DNA from: Flexivirga oryzae
GTDB lineage: Bacteria; Actinomycetota; Actinomycetes; Actinomycetales; Dermatophilaceae
Direction of reading: 5' to 3'
Assembly: GCF_014190805.1 (NCBI RefSeq)
Contig: NZ_JACHVQ010000002.1
Coordinates: 186,001-250,000, forward strand
DNA: 64,000 nt
The notes beneath the pieces are model-generated. The model saw only the letters and a list, made by a program, of their open reading frames with translations. It did no database searches and was not told the origin of the DNA. Position 1 is the stretch's first letter. The number at the start of each line of letters is the position of its first letter. Positions 1-7,565 of this stretch are shown here, in pieces. The translations under genes were made by a program, and so were the position numbers.

Positions 1-2
1 TG

Positions 3-929
3 ATCGACGCCGCCGAGTCCGGCAAGCAGGTGCTCGCGGTCGTGGAGATCAAGGCGCGCTTCGACGAGGAGAACAACATCACCTGGGCGCGCAAGCTGGA
101 GCGCGCCGGTGTGCACGTCGTCTACGGCCAGGTCGGTCTCAAGACGCACGCCAAACTGTGCCTCGCGGTCAGCGAGGAGAACGGTGAGATGCGCCGCTAC
201 GCACACGTCGGGACCGGCAACTACAACCCGAAAACCGCTCGCCTGTATGAGGATCTGGGCCTGCTCACCTGCGACCACGAGGTCGGCGAGGACCTGTCTC
301 GGCTGTTCAACCAACTGTCGGGGATGGCCCCGCGCAGCAAGTTCAAGCGGCTGCTGGTCGCGCCACGCTCGGTGCGCAGCGGGCTGCTGGAGCAGATCGA
401 CCGGGCGGCGCAGGCCGCCAGGGACGGCAAGCAGGCGCGAGTGCAGTTCAAGGTCAACTCGATCGTCGACGAGGAAACCATCGACGCGCTCTACCGCGCA
501 TCGATGGCGGGTGTCGCCGTCGACGTCTGGGTGCGCGGCATCTGCGCGCTGCGCCCCGGTGTGGAGGGCCTGTCGGACAACATCCGGGTCCGCTCCATCC
601 TCGGCCGCTTCCTGGAACACTCGCGGGTCTTCCGCTTCGTCATCGAGGACGAGGAGGACGTGGTCTACATCGGCAGCGCCGACATGATGCACCGCAACCT
701 CGACCGCCGCGTCGAAGCGCTGGTGCGGATGACCGACGCCAAGCACATCGCCACCCTCGGCGCGCTGCTCGACGAGGGTATGGCGGACGACACCTCCTCC
801 TGGCACCTGCACGGCGACGGGCGCTGGGAGCGCCACCACCTCGACGCCGAGGGCGCTCCGCTACGCGACCTGCAGACCGACCTGATGGCCACCTACGCCA
901 AGCGCAAGCGCAAGGCGCGGCGCCGGTGA
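3..929 (+). CDS. ppk1: Polyphosphate kinase 1, C-terminal part (5' end outside window)
   Basis: Polyphosphate kinase reversibly transfers the terminal phosphate of ATP to a growing polyphosphate chain. The frame is open from the left edge, so only about 308 C-terminal residues are present. Visible PPK1 hallmarks are KTHAK (its His matches the autophosphorylated His of the E. coli enzyme), YAHVGTGNYN with the second conserved His, the Arg/Cys segment VRGICALRPG and the late YIGSADMMHRNLDRR motif. The stop overlaps the GTG start of the next gene (GTGA), so the two are translationally coupled. ppk1 next to a MutT1-type gene is also the arrangement in mycobacteria. Identity is secure; the N-terminal domains cannot be seen. 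Confidence 0.95.
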   Translation: MDAAESGKQVLAVVEIKARFDEENNITWARKLERAGVHVVYGQVGLKTHAKLCLAVSEENGEMRRYAHVGTGNYNPKTARLYEDLGLLTCDHEVGEDLSRLFNQLSGMAPRSKFKRLLVAPRSVRSGLLEQIDRAAQAARDGKQARVQFKVNSIVDEETIDALYRASMAGVAVDVWVRGICALRPGVEGLSDNIRVRSILGRFLEHSRVFRFVIEDEEDVVYIGSADMMHRNLDRRVEALVRMTDAKHIATLGALLDEGMADDTSSWHLHGDGRWERHHLDAEGAPLRDLQTDLMATYAKRKRKARRR

Positions 930-1870
930 CGGCGCGCACGGAAACGGCGACCGTCCCTGCCGCGGGGGCCGTGCTGTGGCGTCGCGAGGGTGACCAGTTG
1001 CAGGTCGCGCTGGTGCACCGACCGAAGTACGACGACTGGTCGTGGGCCAAGGGCAAGCTCGACCCGGGCGAGAGCTGGGTGGAGGCAGCTGCGCGGGAAG
1101 TGTTGGAGGAGACCGGATTCCGGCCGCGTCTTGGCGTGCCGCTCCCCCGCTCCGTCTACTCGATGCAACGCGGGCAGCTCAAGGAGATCCGCTACTGGGC
1201 CGCCGAGGTGCTGAGCGGCAGCGGCGACCTGGAGAACGAGATCGACGAGGTCGCCTGGCTCACCCCGGCGCAGGCGCAGGTCCGCCTCAGTTACGTCCGC
1301 GACGCACAGCAACTGCAGGCGGTCGTCGACGCCGACCGTGCCGGCGTCCTGGAGACCTGGCCGCTGGTGGTCGTGCGGCACGGCGAGTCGGTAGGGCGCT
1401 CCAAGTGGCCCAGACCCGACCCGTTGCGGCCGCTGGACCGGTCCGGGCGCGAGCAGGCCAAGGCGTTGGTGCCGATCCTGGCCGCCTACGGCATCGAGCG
1501 CATCATCACCTCACCGTCGGTCCGTTGCTTCACCACCGTCCAGCCGTATGCCGCCGCAGCGGGCATCACCCTGCGGACGAAGTCCGGGTTGTCCGAGGAG
1601 ACCTTCGAGGAACGCCCGGAGAAGGCCGCCCGCAACATCGAACGGCTGCTCGAGCGGGGTGAGCCGTCGGCTCTGTGCACCCACCGTCCGGTACTGCCGA
1701 CCGTCCTGCTGCGGCTGCGTGGCCTGTCGGACCCCGGCTGCCCCGGACACGAGGTACTGACCGAGGCGATCGACGGCGGGATGGCCAAGGGCGAGGCCCT
1801 GGTGTGCCAGGTCGCCGGCCTCGGAGCGGCCGCTCGGGTGATGAGCGTCGAGCGTCATACCCCTGCCTGA
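926..1870 (+). CDS. mutT1: Nudix hydrolase fused to histidine-phosphatase domain (MutT1-like)
   Basis: This 314-residue protein has an N-terminal Nudix domain. Its Nudix box is near residues 39-61 (GKLDPGESWVEAAAREVLEE, ending in E-T-G). The C-terminal half is a histidine-phosphatase domain opening with VVVRHGES (RHG motif, near residue 150), with a second conserved His in the late CTHRP. The same two-domain layout occurs in mycobacterial MutT1, which removes oxidised nucleotides such as 8-oxo-dGTP or hydrolyses diadenosine polyphosphates. The GTG start overlaps the ppk1 stop by four bases. Substrate is inferred from the family. The gene ends just before an array of palindromic repeats. Confidence 0.85.
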   Translation: MTARTETATVPAAGAVLWRREGDQLQVALVHRPKYDDWSWAKGKLDPGESWVEAAAREVLEETGFRPRLGVPLPRSVYSMQRGQLKEIRYWAAEVLSGSGDLENEIDEVAWLTPAQAQVRLSYVRDAQQLQAVVDADRAGVLETWPLVVVRHGESVGRSKWPRPDPLRPLDRSGREQAKALVPILAAYGIERIITSPSVRCFTTVQPYAAAAGITLRTKSGLSEETFEERPEKAARNIERLLERGEPSALCTHRPVLPTVLLRLRGLSDPGCPGHEVLTEAIDGGMAKGEALVCQVAGLGAAARVMSVERHTPA

Positions 1871-1894
1871 GGGGTGGCGCGCGGCCGAGCGCGG

Positions 1895-2087
1895 CGTGCC
1901 GGAGTCCCCCCGGTGGGGAGGTATGACCGCGAAACCGGGTCCCGGACGTACCGCACTCCCCACTGGGGCGACGTATGACCGGGTCCGGTCGACCGCGCGT
2001 ACCGGAGTCCCCCCGGTGGGGAGGTATGACCGCGAAACCGGGTCCCGGGCGTACCGGAGTCCCCACTGGGGCGACATATGACCGGGC
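1895..2087. repeat. Array of four ~52-bp palindromic repeat units
   Basis: Four units begin near 1895, 1947, 1998 and 2050. They alternate between a type A core (GGAGTCCCCCCGGTGGGGAG) and a type B core (CTCCCCACTGGGGCGACG), each followed by GTATGACC or ATATGACC. The spacers alternate too, giving a higher-order period near 103 bp. Each core contains a short G:C hairpin (CCCCA-C-TGGGG in type B). Related units lie at 6166-6265 and, mostly inverted, at 41182-41430. The array occupies the gap between mutT1 and the pst promoter and ends about 20 bp before the PHO box. Confidence 0.9.
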
Positions 2088-2105
2088 ACCGACCCGACGC
2101 GTCAC

Positions 2106-2127
2106 GTTCACCGGACGTTCACTCCCG
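2106..2127 (+). promoter_or_regulatory. PHO box (PhoP operator) upstream of pstS
   Basis: Two direct repeats, GTTCACCGGAC and GTTCACTCCCG, lie exactly 11 bp apart. This matches the tandem 11-bp PHO-box unit known from Streptomyces phosphate genes. A possible -10 hexamer TACCGT lies at 2155-2160, giving a leader of about 50 bases before the pstS start. The site indicates activation of the operon by a PhoR-PhoP system under phosphate limitation; the regulator genes are not in this window. Confidence 0.75.
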
Positions 2128-2217
2128 TAATGACCACGCTTCACGCACACTGCCTACCGTCTGGCACGACCGGTCGACGTGACCGGTCGCCAGTTGAATT
2201 CGTGAAAGGCAGTTCCC

Positions 2218-3363
2218 TTGAAGATCTCGCGCATCGGCCGCGCTTCCGGACTCGCCGTCGTGACGGCGCTCGCCCTGACCGCGTGTGGCAGCGCATCCAA
2301 CAACGACGCCACGAGCTCGGCCGCAGCAGGCGGCGACGCCAACAGCGCCGCAGGCTCTTCGGCCGGGTCGTCCGCCGGCAGTTCGGCAGGCGCCCAGACG
2401 TGCTTCACCGGCAGCCTCTCCGCCGAGGGCTCCACCGCCCAGCAGAACGCGATCACGCAGGCCATCTCCAGCTACCAGGCCAAGTGCAACGGCGCCAAGA
2501 TCTCCTACAACGGCACCGGCTCCGGCGCCGGCATCACCAAGTTCATCGCCAAGCAGGTCGACTTCGCCGGGTCCGACTCGGCGCTGAACCCCGACAAGGG
2601 TGAGCCGGCCGACGCCGAGAAGGCCTGCCAGTCCCCGGCACTCGATATCCCGATGGTGACCGGCCCGATCGCTGTCGCGTTCAACGTCAAGGGCGTCGAC
2701 AAGCTCAACCTCACCCCGCAACTGATCGCGAAGATCTTCTCCGGCAAGATCACCCAGTGGAACGACCCGGCGATCCAGGCCGCCAACAAGGGCGTCACCC
2801 TGCCGAGCACCAAGATCTCCGTCTTCTTCCGCTCCGACTCCTCGGGCACCACCGACAACTTCACCAACTACATGAACACCGTCGCGCCGAGCGCCTGGAC
2901 GCACGAGCACGACAAGACGTGGAAGGGCTCGGTCGGCCAGGGCAAGGCCAAGACCGCCGGCGTCGCCTCCGCGGTGAAGTCGACCGATGGCGGGATCGGC
3001 TACATCGAGTGGGGCTACGCCATCCAGAACAAGCTCGACATGGCGAGCGTGGACGGCGTCTCACTCACGGCGGCCTCCGCGGGCAAGGCCGTCGAGGCCG
3101 CCAAGGTCGTCGGCACCGGCAAGGACCTGTCGCTGCAGCTGGACTACAAGACCAAGGCAGCCGGCGCGTACCCGATCATCCTGGTCACCTACGAGGTCGT
3201 CTGCTCGAAGTATGCCGATGCCACGAAGGCCAACGACGTCAAGGCGTTCCTGTCCTACATGGCCTCCTCGGACTTCCAGCAGCAGCTGACCGGCGTCGGT
3301 GCCGCTCCGCTGCCTACGGCGATCCAGCAGAAGGTCCTGGCATCGATCGACTCGATCAGCTGA
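2218..3363 (+). CDS. pstS: Phosphate ABC transporter substrate-binding lipoprotein PstS
   Basis: PstS captures inorganic phosphate outside the membrane and hands it to PstCA. The 381-residue protein starts with TTG, supported by GAAAGG at 2204-2209 (8-base spacing). It has a lipoprotein signal ending in the lipobox LTAC (Cys near residue 23) and then a Ser/Ala/Gly-rich linker. Typical PstS features follow: SLSAEGSTAQQNAI near the mature N-terminus, YNGTGSGAGI (phosphate-binding loop), DFAGSDSALN, and FRSDSSGTTDNF. It is the first gene of pstSCAB, directly behind the PHO box. Confidence 0.95.
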   Translation: MKISRIGRASGLAVVTALALTACGSASNNDATSSAAAGGDANSAAGSSAGSSAGSSAGAQTCFTGSLSAEGSTAQQNAITQAISSYQAKCNGAKISYNGTGSGAGITKFIAKQVDFAGSDSALNPDKGEPADAEKACQSPALDIPMVTGPIAVAFNVKGVDKLNLTPQLIAKIFSGKITQWNDPAIQAANKGVTLPSTKISVFFRSDSSGTTDNFTNYMNTVAPSAWTHEHDKTWKGSVGQGKAKTAGVASAVKSTDGGIGYIEWGYAIQNKLDMASVDGVSLTAASAGKAVEAAKVVGTGKDLSLQLDYKTKAAGAYPIILVTYEVVCSKYADATKANDVKAFLSYMASSDFQQQLTGVGAAPLPTAIQQKVLASIDSIS

Positions 3364-3401
3364 CGCACCCGGCCCGGCAACGGGCACAGTGAGGCATTGA
3401 A

Positions 3402-4370
3402 TTGAACTCGATCGAAATGACACCCGTTGAGGCGTCGACGCGCCGCCGGTGGGGCGACCTGATCTTCGGGGGAAGCGCTGCCGCCGCCGGCTGGACGGTC
3501 ATCGTCTCGGTGGTGTTGATCGCGATCTTCCTGCTGGCGCAGGCGCTTCCCGCGATCGGCCAGGACCACGCCAACTTCCTAACCTCGACGGCCTGGGCTC
3601 CCAACGACAAGCCGGCGCGTTTCGGCATCCTGCAGATGCTGTGGACGACGGTGGTGTCGTCGGTGATCGCGGTGCTCATTGCCGTCCCGTTCTCGGTGGC
3701 GATCGCGCTGTTCCTCACGCACTATTCACCACGCTGGTTGTCCGGCACCGCGGCGACACTGATCGACCTGCTCGCCGCGGTGCCGTCGATCATCTTCGGC
3801 GTGTGGGGCTTCATGGTGCTGGCACCCAAACTCGTGCCGGTGCAGAACGGCATCTCCGACGTGTTCGGCTGGATCCCGCTGTTCGCCCGGGACGACGCGG
3901 TGAGCGGCGGCACGACGATCTTCACCATCGGCATCGTGCTCGCCATCATGATCCTGCCGATCATCACCGCCCTGACGCGAGAGGTGTTCTCGCAGGCGCC
4001 GCGGTCGCACCAGGAGGCGGCACTCGCACTCGGGGCGACCAAGTGGGAGATGATCCGCACCGCGGTGCTCCCCTTCGGCCGGCCCGGCATCATCAGCGCC
4101 ACCATGCTCGGCCTCGGCCGGGCACTCGGCGAGACCATCGCCGTGATGTTCATCCTGTCGTCGCTGCCCGACGGTGCGCCGTGGTCGTCATCGATCTTCG
4201 GCGGTGGCACCACGTTCGCCGCCAAGATCGCCAGTGACGTGGCGGAGTTCACGCCGGGGGTCGGCACGGGCGCCTACATCGCCGCCGGGCTGGTGCTGTT
4301 CGTGCTGACCTTCGTGGTCAACGCGGGTGCGCGGATCGTCATCGAACGCAGGAAGGCCTTCTCCGAATGA
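3402..4370 (+). CDS. pstC: Phosphate ABC transporter permease PstC
   Basis: Integral membrane subunit that forms the phosphate channel with PstA. The 322-residue protein has about six membrane helices. The binding-protein-dependent permease motif (EAALALGATKWEMIRTAVLP) that contacts PstB lies near residue 207, and GLGRALGETIAV follows. The TTG start at 3402 fits GTGAGG at 3389-3394; an ATG five codons later (3417) is an alternative. The stop overlaps the pstA start by four bases. Confidence 0.93.
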   Translation: MNSIEMTPVEASTRRRWGDLIFGGSAAAAGWTVIVSVVLIAIFLLAQALPAIGQDHANFLTSTAWAPNDKPARFGILQMLWTTVVSSVIAVLIAVPFSVAIALFLTHYSPRWLSGTAATLIDLLAAVPSIIFGVWGFMVLAPKLVPVQNGISDVFGWIPLFARDDAVSGGTTIFTIGIVLAIMILPIITALTREVFSQAPRSHQEAALALGATKWEMIRTAVLPFGRPGIISATMLGLGRALGETIAVMFILSSLPDGAPWSSSIFGGGTTFAAKIASDVAEFTPGVGTGAYIAAGLVLFVLTFVVNAGARIVIERRKAFSE

Positions 4371-5350
4371 GCATGGAAAGGACTGCGGCGGCAGACCCTG
4401 GCGTCCCCACGAAGTACTCGGGGGAACGCAGCGGCGAAGAGACCTCCCGCGGAGGCGGCGGCCTCGGGGGGATCGGCCACGGCAAGTCCGGGGCGCGCGC
4501 CCTGAAGAACAACATCGCGACCGTGCTCATCTGGGGTGCGTTCCTCGTCGCGCTGATCCCGCTGGTGTGGATCATGTGGTCGGTGCTGTCCAAGGGCCTG
4601 CACCCGATCCTCAACATAACCTGGTGGCAGAAGGACCAATCCGGTGTGGGCGCACCGGGATTCGACCACAACGTGCGCGGCGCCCGCCACGCGATCGTCG
4701 GGACCCTGCTGGTCGCGCTCTGGACGTCGGTCATCGCGATCCCGATCGCGATCATGACCGCGATCTACCTGGTCGAGTACGGCAACACCCGCGTCGCGCG
4801 AGCCGTCAGCTTCATGGTCGACATCCTGTCCGGGGTGCCGTCCATCGTCGCGGCGATCTTCGTCTACACCGCGTGGGTGACGGTCTTCCACTGGAAGCTC
4901 ATCCCCCTCTGCTCCTCCCTCGCCCTGGTCCTGCTGATGGTCCCCGTCGTCACCCGGTCCACCGAGGAGATGCTGAAACTCGTCCCGAACGAGCTGCGCG
5001 AGGCGTCATACGCCTTGGGCGTGCCGAAGTGGAAGACGATCGTCCGGGTGGTGTTGCCGACCTCGATGTCCGGCATCATCACCGGCTCGCTGCTCGGCTT
5101 CGCGCGGGTTGCCGGAGAGACCGCTCCGTTGCTGCTGCTGGCGTCGTACACGCCATACCTCAACGAGAACTCCTTCTCCGGGATCATGGCGGCCCTGCCG
5201 ACCATGATCAACGTGAACTTCGCCAACATGACCGGCGATCAGGTGAGCGCAGACCGCGTCTGGGGGGCGGCCTGCACCCTCATCCTGCTCGTGCTGGTGA
5301 TCAATCTCATCGGCCGACTGATCGCCCGACTGACCAAGATCAAGAGCTAG
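4367..5350 (+). CDS. pstA: Phosphate ABC transporter permease PstA
   Basis: Second membrane subunit of the Pst phosphate importer, 327 residues. A hydrophilic Gly/Ser-rich N-terminal tail of about 45 residues precedes the first membrane helix, longer than in enterobacterial PstA. The ABC-contact loop reads ELREASYALGVPKWKTIVRV, followed by GFARVAGETAPLL, which is typical of PstA. The ATG overlaps the pstC stop (ATGA), and pstB follows 18 bases downstream. Confidence 0.93.
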   Translation: MSMERTAAADPGVPTKYSGERSGEETSRGGGGLGGIGHGKSGARALKNNIATVLIWGAFLVALIPLVWIMWSVLSKGLHPILNITWWQKDQSGVGAPGFDHNVRGARHAIVGTLLVALWTSVIAIPIAIMTAIYLVEYGNTRVARAVSFMVDILSGVPSIVAAIFVYTAWVTVFHWKLIPLCSSLALVLLMVPVVTRSTEEMLKLVPNELREASYALGVPKWKTIVRVVLPTSMSGIITGSLLGFARVAGETAPLLLLASYTPYLNENSFSGIMAALPTMINVNFANMTGDQVSADRVWGAACTLILLVLVINLIGRLIARLTKIKS

Positions 5351-5368
5351 GAACCAGGTAGACACCTC

Positions 5369-6145
5369 ATGGGTAAGCGAATCGACGTCCAGGACCTCGA
5401 CGTCTACTACGGCGACTTCAAGGCGGTCGAAGGCGTCACGATGACCGTCGAGCCGCGGTCGGTGACCGCGTTCATCGGACCGTCCGGATGCGGCAAGTCG
5501 ACCTTCCTGCGCACCCTAAACCGGATGCACGAGGTGACCCCCGGCGGCCGTGTCGAGGGCCAGGTGCTGCTGGACGACGAGGACCTGTATGCCGAGTCCG
5601 TCGATCCGGTGGCGGTGCGGCGGACGGTCGGCATGGTCTTCCAGCGGCCGAACCCCTTCCCCACCATGTCGATCCGCGACAACGTGGTCGCCGGGCTGCG
5701 GCTGAACGGGGTGCGCAACAAGAAGGTGCTCGACGAGAAGGTCGAGGAGTCGCTCGTCGGCGCGAACCTCTGGAACGAGGTGAAGGACCGGCTGAACAAG
5801 CCCGGCGCGGGGCTGTCCGGCGGTCAGCAGCAGCGGCTGTGCATCGCGCGGGCGATCGCCGTCGAACCGCAGGTGCTGCTGATGGACGAGCCGTGCTCCG
5901 CGCTCGACCCGATCTCCACGCTGGCGATCGAGGACCTGGTGACCAAGCTCAAGGAGCAGTTCACCATCGTCATCGTCACCCACAACATGCAGCAGGCCGC
6001 GCGGGTGTCGGACAAGACGGCGTTCTTCAACCTCGAGGCCACCGGTAAGCCGGGCAACCTGATCGAGATGGACGACACGCAGCAGATCTTCAACAATCCT
6101 GGCAAGAAGGCCACCGAGGACTACATCTCCGGCCGCTTCGGCTGA
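5369..6145 (+). CDS. pstB: Phosphate ABC transporter ATP-binding protein PstB
   Basis: ATPase that powers the Pst phosphate importer from the cytoplasmic face; 258 residues, the normal PstB length. Motifs in order: Walker A GPSGCGKS (near residue 37), Q-loop VFQRPNPFP (the NPFP is characteristic of PstB), signature LSGGQQQR, Walker B VLLMDEPCSALDP and H-loop VTHNMQQA. Last gene of pstSCAB. No phoU follows; repeat units of the same family as those before pstS lie immediately downstream. Confidence 0.96.
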   Translation: MGKRIDVQDLDVYYGDFKAVEGVTMTVEPRSVTAFIGPSGCGKSTFLRTLNRMHEVTPGGRVEGQVLLDDEDLYAESVDPVAVRRTVGMVFQRPNPFPTMSIRDNVVAGLRLNGVRNKKVLDEKVEESLVGANLWNEVKDRLNKPGAGLSGGQQQRLCIARAIAVEPQVLLMDEPCSALDPISTLAIEDLVTKLKEQFTIVIVTHNMQQAARVSDKTAFFNLEATGKPGNLIEMDDTQQIFNNPGKKATEDYISGRFG

Positions 6146-6165
6146 GCCGATCGCGTCCCCACCGC

Positions 6166-6265
6166 ACACAGGTCCCCCCGGGGGCGACGTATGACCGGGA
6201 GATGCGGCCATACGCGAGCACAGGTCGCCCCAGGGGAGACCTACGAGCGGGAAATCCGGTCCCGC
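6166..6265. repeat. Two palindromic repeat units downstream of pstB
   Basis: Two diverged units related to the 1895-2087 array: one at 6166-6199 (GGTCCCCCCGGGGGCGACG then TATGACCGGG) and one at 6219-6251 (GGTCGCCCCAGGGGAGACC then TACGAGCGGG). Both keep the C/G palindromic core and the trailing GAYSTATGACC/TACGAGC box. They fill the gap between pstB and the next gene and may act as its 3' structure. Confidence 0.75.
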
Positions 6266-6302
6266 GCGATGCCGCCATCACGAGGCGCTGCATGATGAAA
6301 GG

Positions 6303-6587
6303 GTGCCCAAGGACAAGGACAGTCGCCGCCCGCGGTTCCTGCAGCGCAAGGGCGACCGGCTCAAGGTCGCGGACTCGCGCGGCGACAAGCACACCGCGCA
6401 CCTGGTGCGGCTCGAGGAGGAGCTGACCAAGGAGGACGGTAGCTTCGCGTTCGGCTACTGCAAGAGCTGCGACTGGACCGGCCGGGCCCGGCGCTCCCGG
6501 GACAAGGCGCGCGACGATGCCCGCCAACATCGTGCGGAGTGCGATGGCAAGGGCAAGATCATGCTGGGCGCGATCGACCAGCGCTGA
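6303..6587 (+). CDS. Small Cys/His-containing conserved hypothetical protein
   Basis: A 94-residue, highly charged protein without a signal or membrane helix. The only candidate metal site is CKSCDWTG near residue 57, with a downstream His and Cys (QHRAEC near residue 80), giving a CxxC-H-C arrangement like a small zinc ribbon. The GTG start has no properly spaced ribosome site, but a -10-like CATGAT lies at 6291-6296, six bases upstream, suggesting a leaderless message. I do not recognise a function; nucleic-acid binding would be only a guess from the charge and the possible zinc site. Confidence 0.65.
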   Translation: MPKDKDSRRPRFLQRKGDRLKVADSRGDKHTAHLVRLEEELTKEDGSFAFGYCKSCDWTGRARRSRDKARDDARQHRAECDGKGKIMLGAIDQR

Positions 6588-6642
6588 AACTTCTCCCTGT
6601 GGACGGGGAACAAACCCGGCCCCCGCTGCCGTTAGGCTTCAT

Positions 6643-6729
6643 GGTGCGTCGGGCCGCGGCAGCCCCGGGTCCCAAAATTTGCCGCTACGAGCGGCCGTGC
6701 GCCGTGAGGCGCTCCCGGCCCGACGCACC
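6643..6729 (+). ncRNA. Candidate structured RNA element, family not recognised
   Basis: The 14-base arms GGTGCGTCGGGCCG (6643-6656) and CGGCCCGACGCACC (6716-6729) are perfect inverse complements and enclose further helices. GCGCC-GTGA-GGCGC (6699-6712) is a hairpin with a GNRA-type loop. GCCGC-TACGA-GCGGC (6681-6695) is a second hairpin. GCGGCA (6656-6661) can alternatively pair with TGCCGC (6680-6685), so two exclusive folds are possible. A -10-like TAGGCT (6633-6638) would place the transcript start at the foot of the outer stem. No open frame of interest lies here. It could be a small RNA, a leader element, or simply terminators; no known family was recognised. Confidence 0.35.
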
Positions 6730-6757
6730 TACTTCAGCGAAACTCCCGCACGAGGGG

Positions 6758-6788
6758 TTGCGCTGAAGCGCGCTTCAGCTCCTAGCTT
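6758..6788 (+). promoter_or_regulatory. MerR-type promoter with operator palindrome in a 19-bp spacer
   Basis: A -35-like TTGCGC (6758-6763) and a -10-like TAGCTT (6783-6788) are separated by 19 bp, the over-long spacing typical of MerR-activated promoters. An 18-bp perfect palindrome, GCTGAAGCG/CGCTTCAGC (6762-6779), fills most of the spacer. The predicted start of transcription falls on or next to the ATG at 6796. The MerR regulator is the second gene of the transcript, so autoregulation is likely. Confidence 0.65.
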
Positions 6789-6795
6789 CGCGCTC

Positions 6796-7122
6796 ATGAA
6801 CGTCATTGTCACTCTTCTCTGGTGCTGCTGGGCGGCGCTGCAGGTCGTCGCCGCGGGCGGGACGGCCGCCGGCAAGGACTCCGCCCACGAGTTGTCTCGC
6901 AGGCAACGCATCGTCGTCGCCGCCGGTTTCACACTGTCCGCGGCCGCAGCCGTCGGTGCGGGTCTGACCCGTTCTCCCGTGAGCATCGGCCTCGCGGTCG
7001 TGCTCGGCATGGGTTGTCCGCTCCTTGTCGGAATCCTCACCAACAGCCTGCAACTGCGCCACCACGCTGGAAGACTGGTGGTGCTTGCAGGTCTCGTCCT
7101 CCTGACAGGGTTGGTGACGTGA
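6796..7122 (+). CDS. Small integral membrane protein, first gene of MerR-controlled pair
   Basis: A 108-residue hydrophobic protein with about four membrane segments (near residues 3-20, 38-56, 62-80 and 92-107) joined by short polar loops. I chose the ATG at 6796 because it begins the hydrophobic region and sits about 7 bases after the -10 of the MerR-type promoter, so the mRNA is probably leaderless. The stop overlaps the GTG of the MerR gene (GTGA). No family recognised. Its position as the presumed target of an autoregulated MerR protein suggests a role in response to a small hydrophobic compound, but that is inference. Confidence 0.7.
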   Translation: MNVIVTLLWCCWAALQVVAAGGTAAGKDSAHELSRRQRIVVAAGFTLSAAAAVGAGLTRSPVSIGLAVVLGMGCPLLVGILTNSLQLRHHAGRLVVLAGLVLLTGLVT

Positions 7123-7517
7123 AGGAAATCGTCCGCACACTTGAATCGCCCTGTGGCATCAGTGAACTCGCCGCCCGGCACGGCATCACCGTGGAGGCGC
7201 TGCGCTATTACGAGCGGGAGGGCCTGATCGAGACGTCCCGCAACACCGCCGGTCAGCGGGTGTATGACGTCGCCGCCCAGGACGCACTCGCCGTCATCCT
7301 GGCGCTGCGCGGAGCCGGGTTCGGCATACGGGAGATCGCCCGATTCATGGCACTCAAGTCGCCCGGCACGTCGGCCGAACAACGGCTGACTGCCGCCGAG
7401 GCGGAGCTGGCACGGCTGCGCGGCGAGCTCACCCGGCGCCGGGAGGCCATCGACCACGCAGAGACACTGCTCGCGGACTGGCAGCAGGAGATCGACGAGT
7501 ACCGCGCGCACCACTGA
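7119..7517 (+). CDS. MerR-family transcriptional regulator
   Basis: A 132-residue regulator with an N-terminal winged helix-turn-helix (ISELAARHGITVEALRYYER, near residues 13-32, then GLI and the R-x-Y-D wing) and a C-terminal coiled coil (near residues 80-115). No Cys cluster typical of metal sensors follows the coiled coil, so a metal-sensing role is unlikely; the only Cys is near residue 12. Translationally coupled to the upstream membrane protein and probably acts on the 19-bp-spacer promoter at 6758-6788. The effector is unknown. Confidence 0.85.
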   Translation: MKEIVRTLESPCGISELAARHGITVEALRYYEREGLIETSRNTAGQRVYDVAAQDALAVILALRGAGFGIREIARFMALKSPGTSAEQRLTAAEAELARLRGELTRRREAIDHAETLLADWQQEIDEYRAHH

Positions 7518-7565
7518 CCCCGCCCTCGATGCCTCGCGGGCTCAATCCAGCACGCGTCCCGGCCG

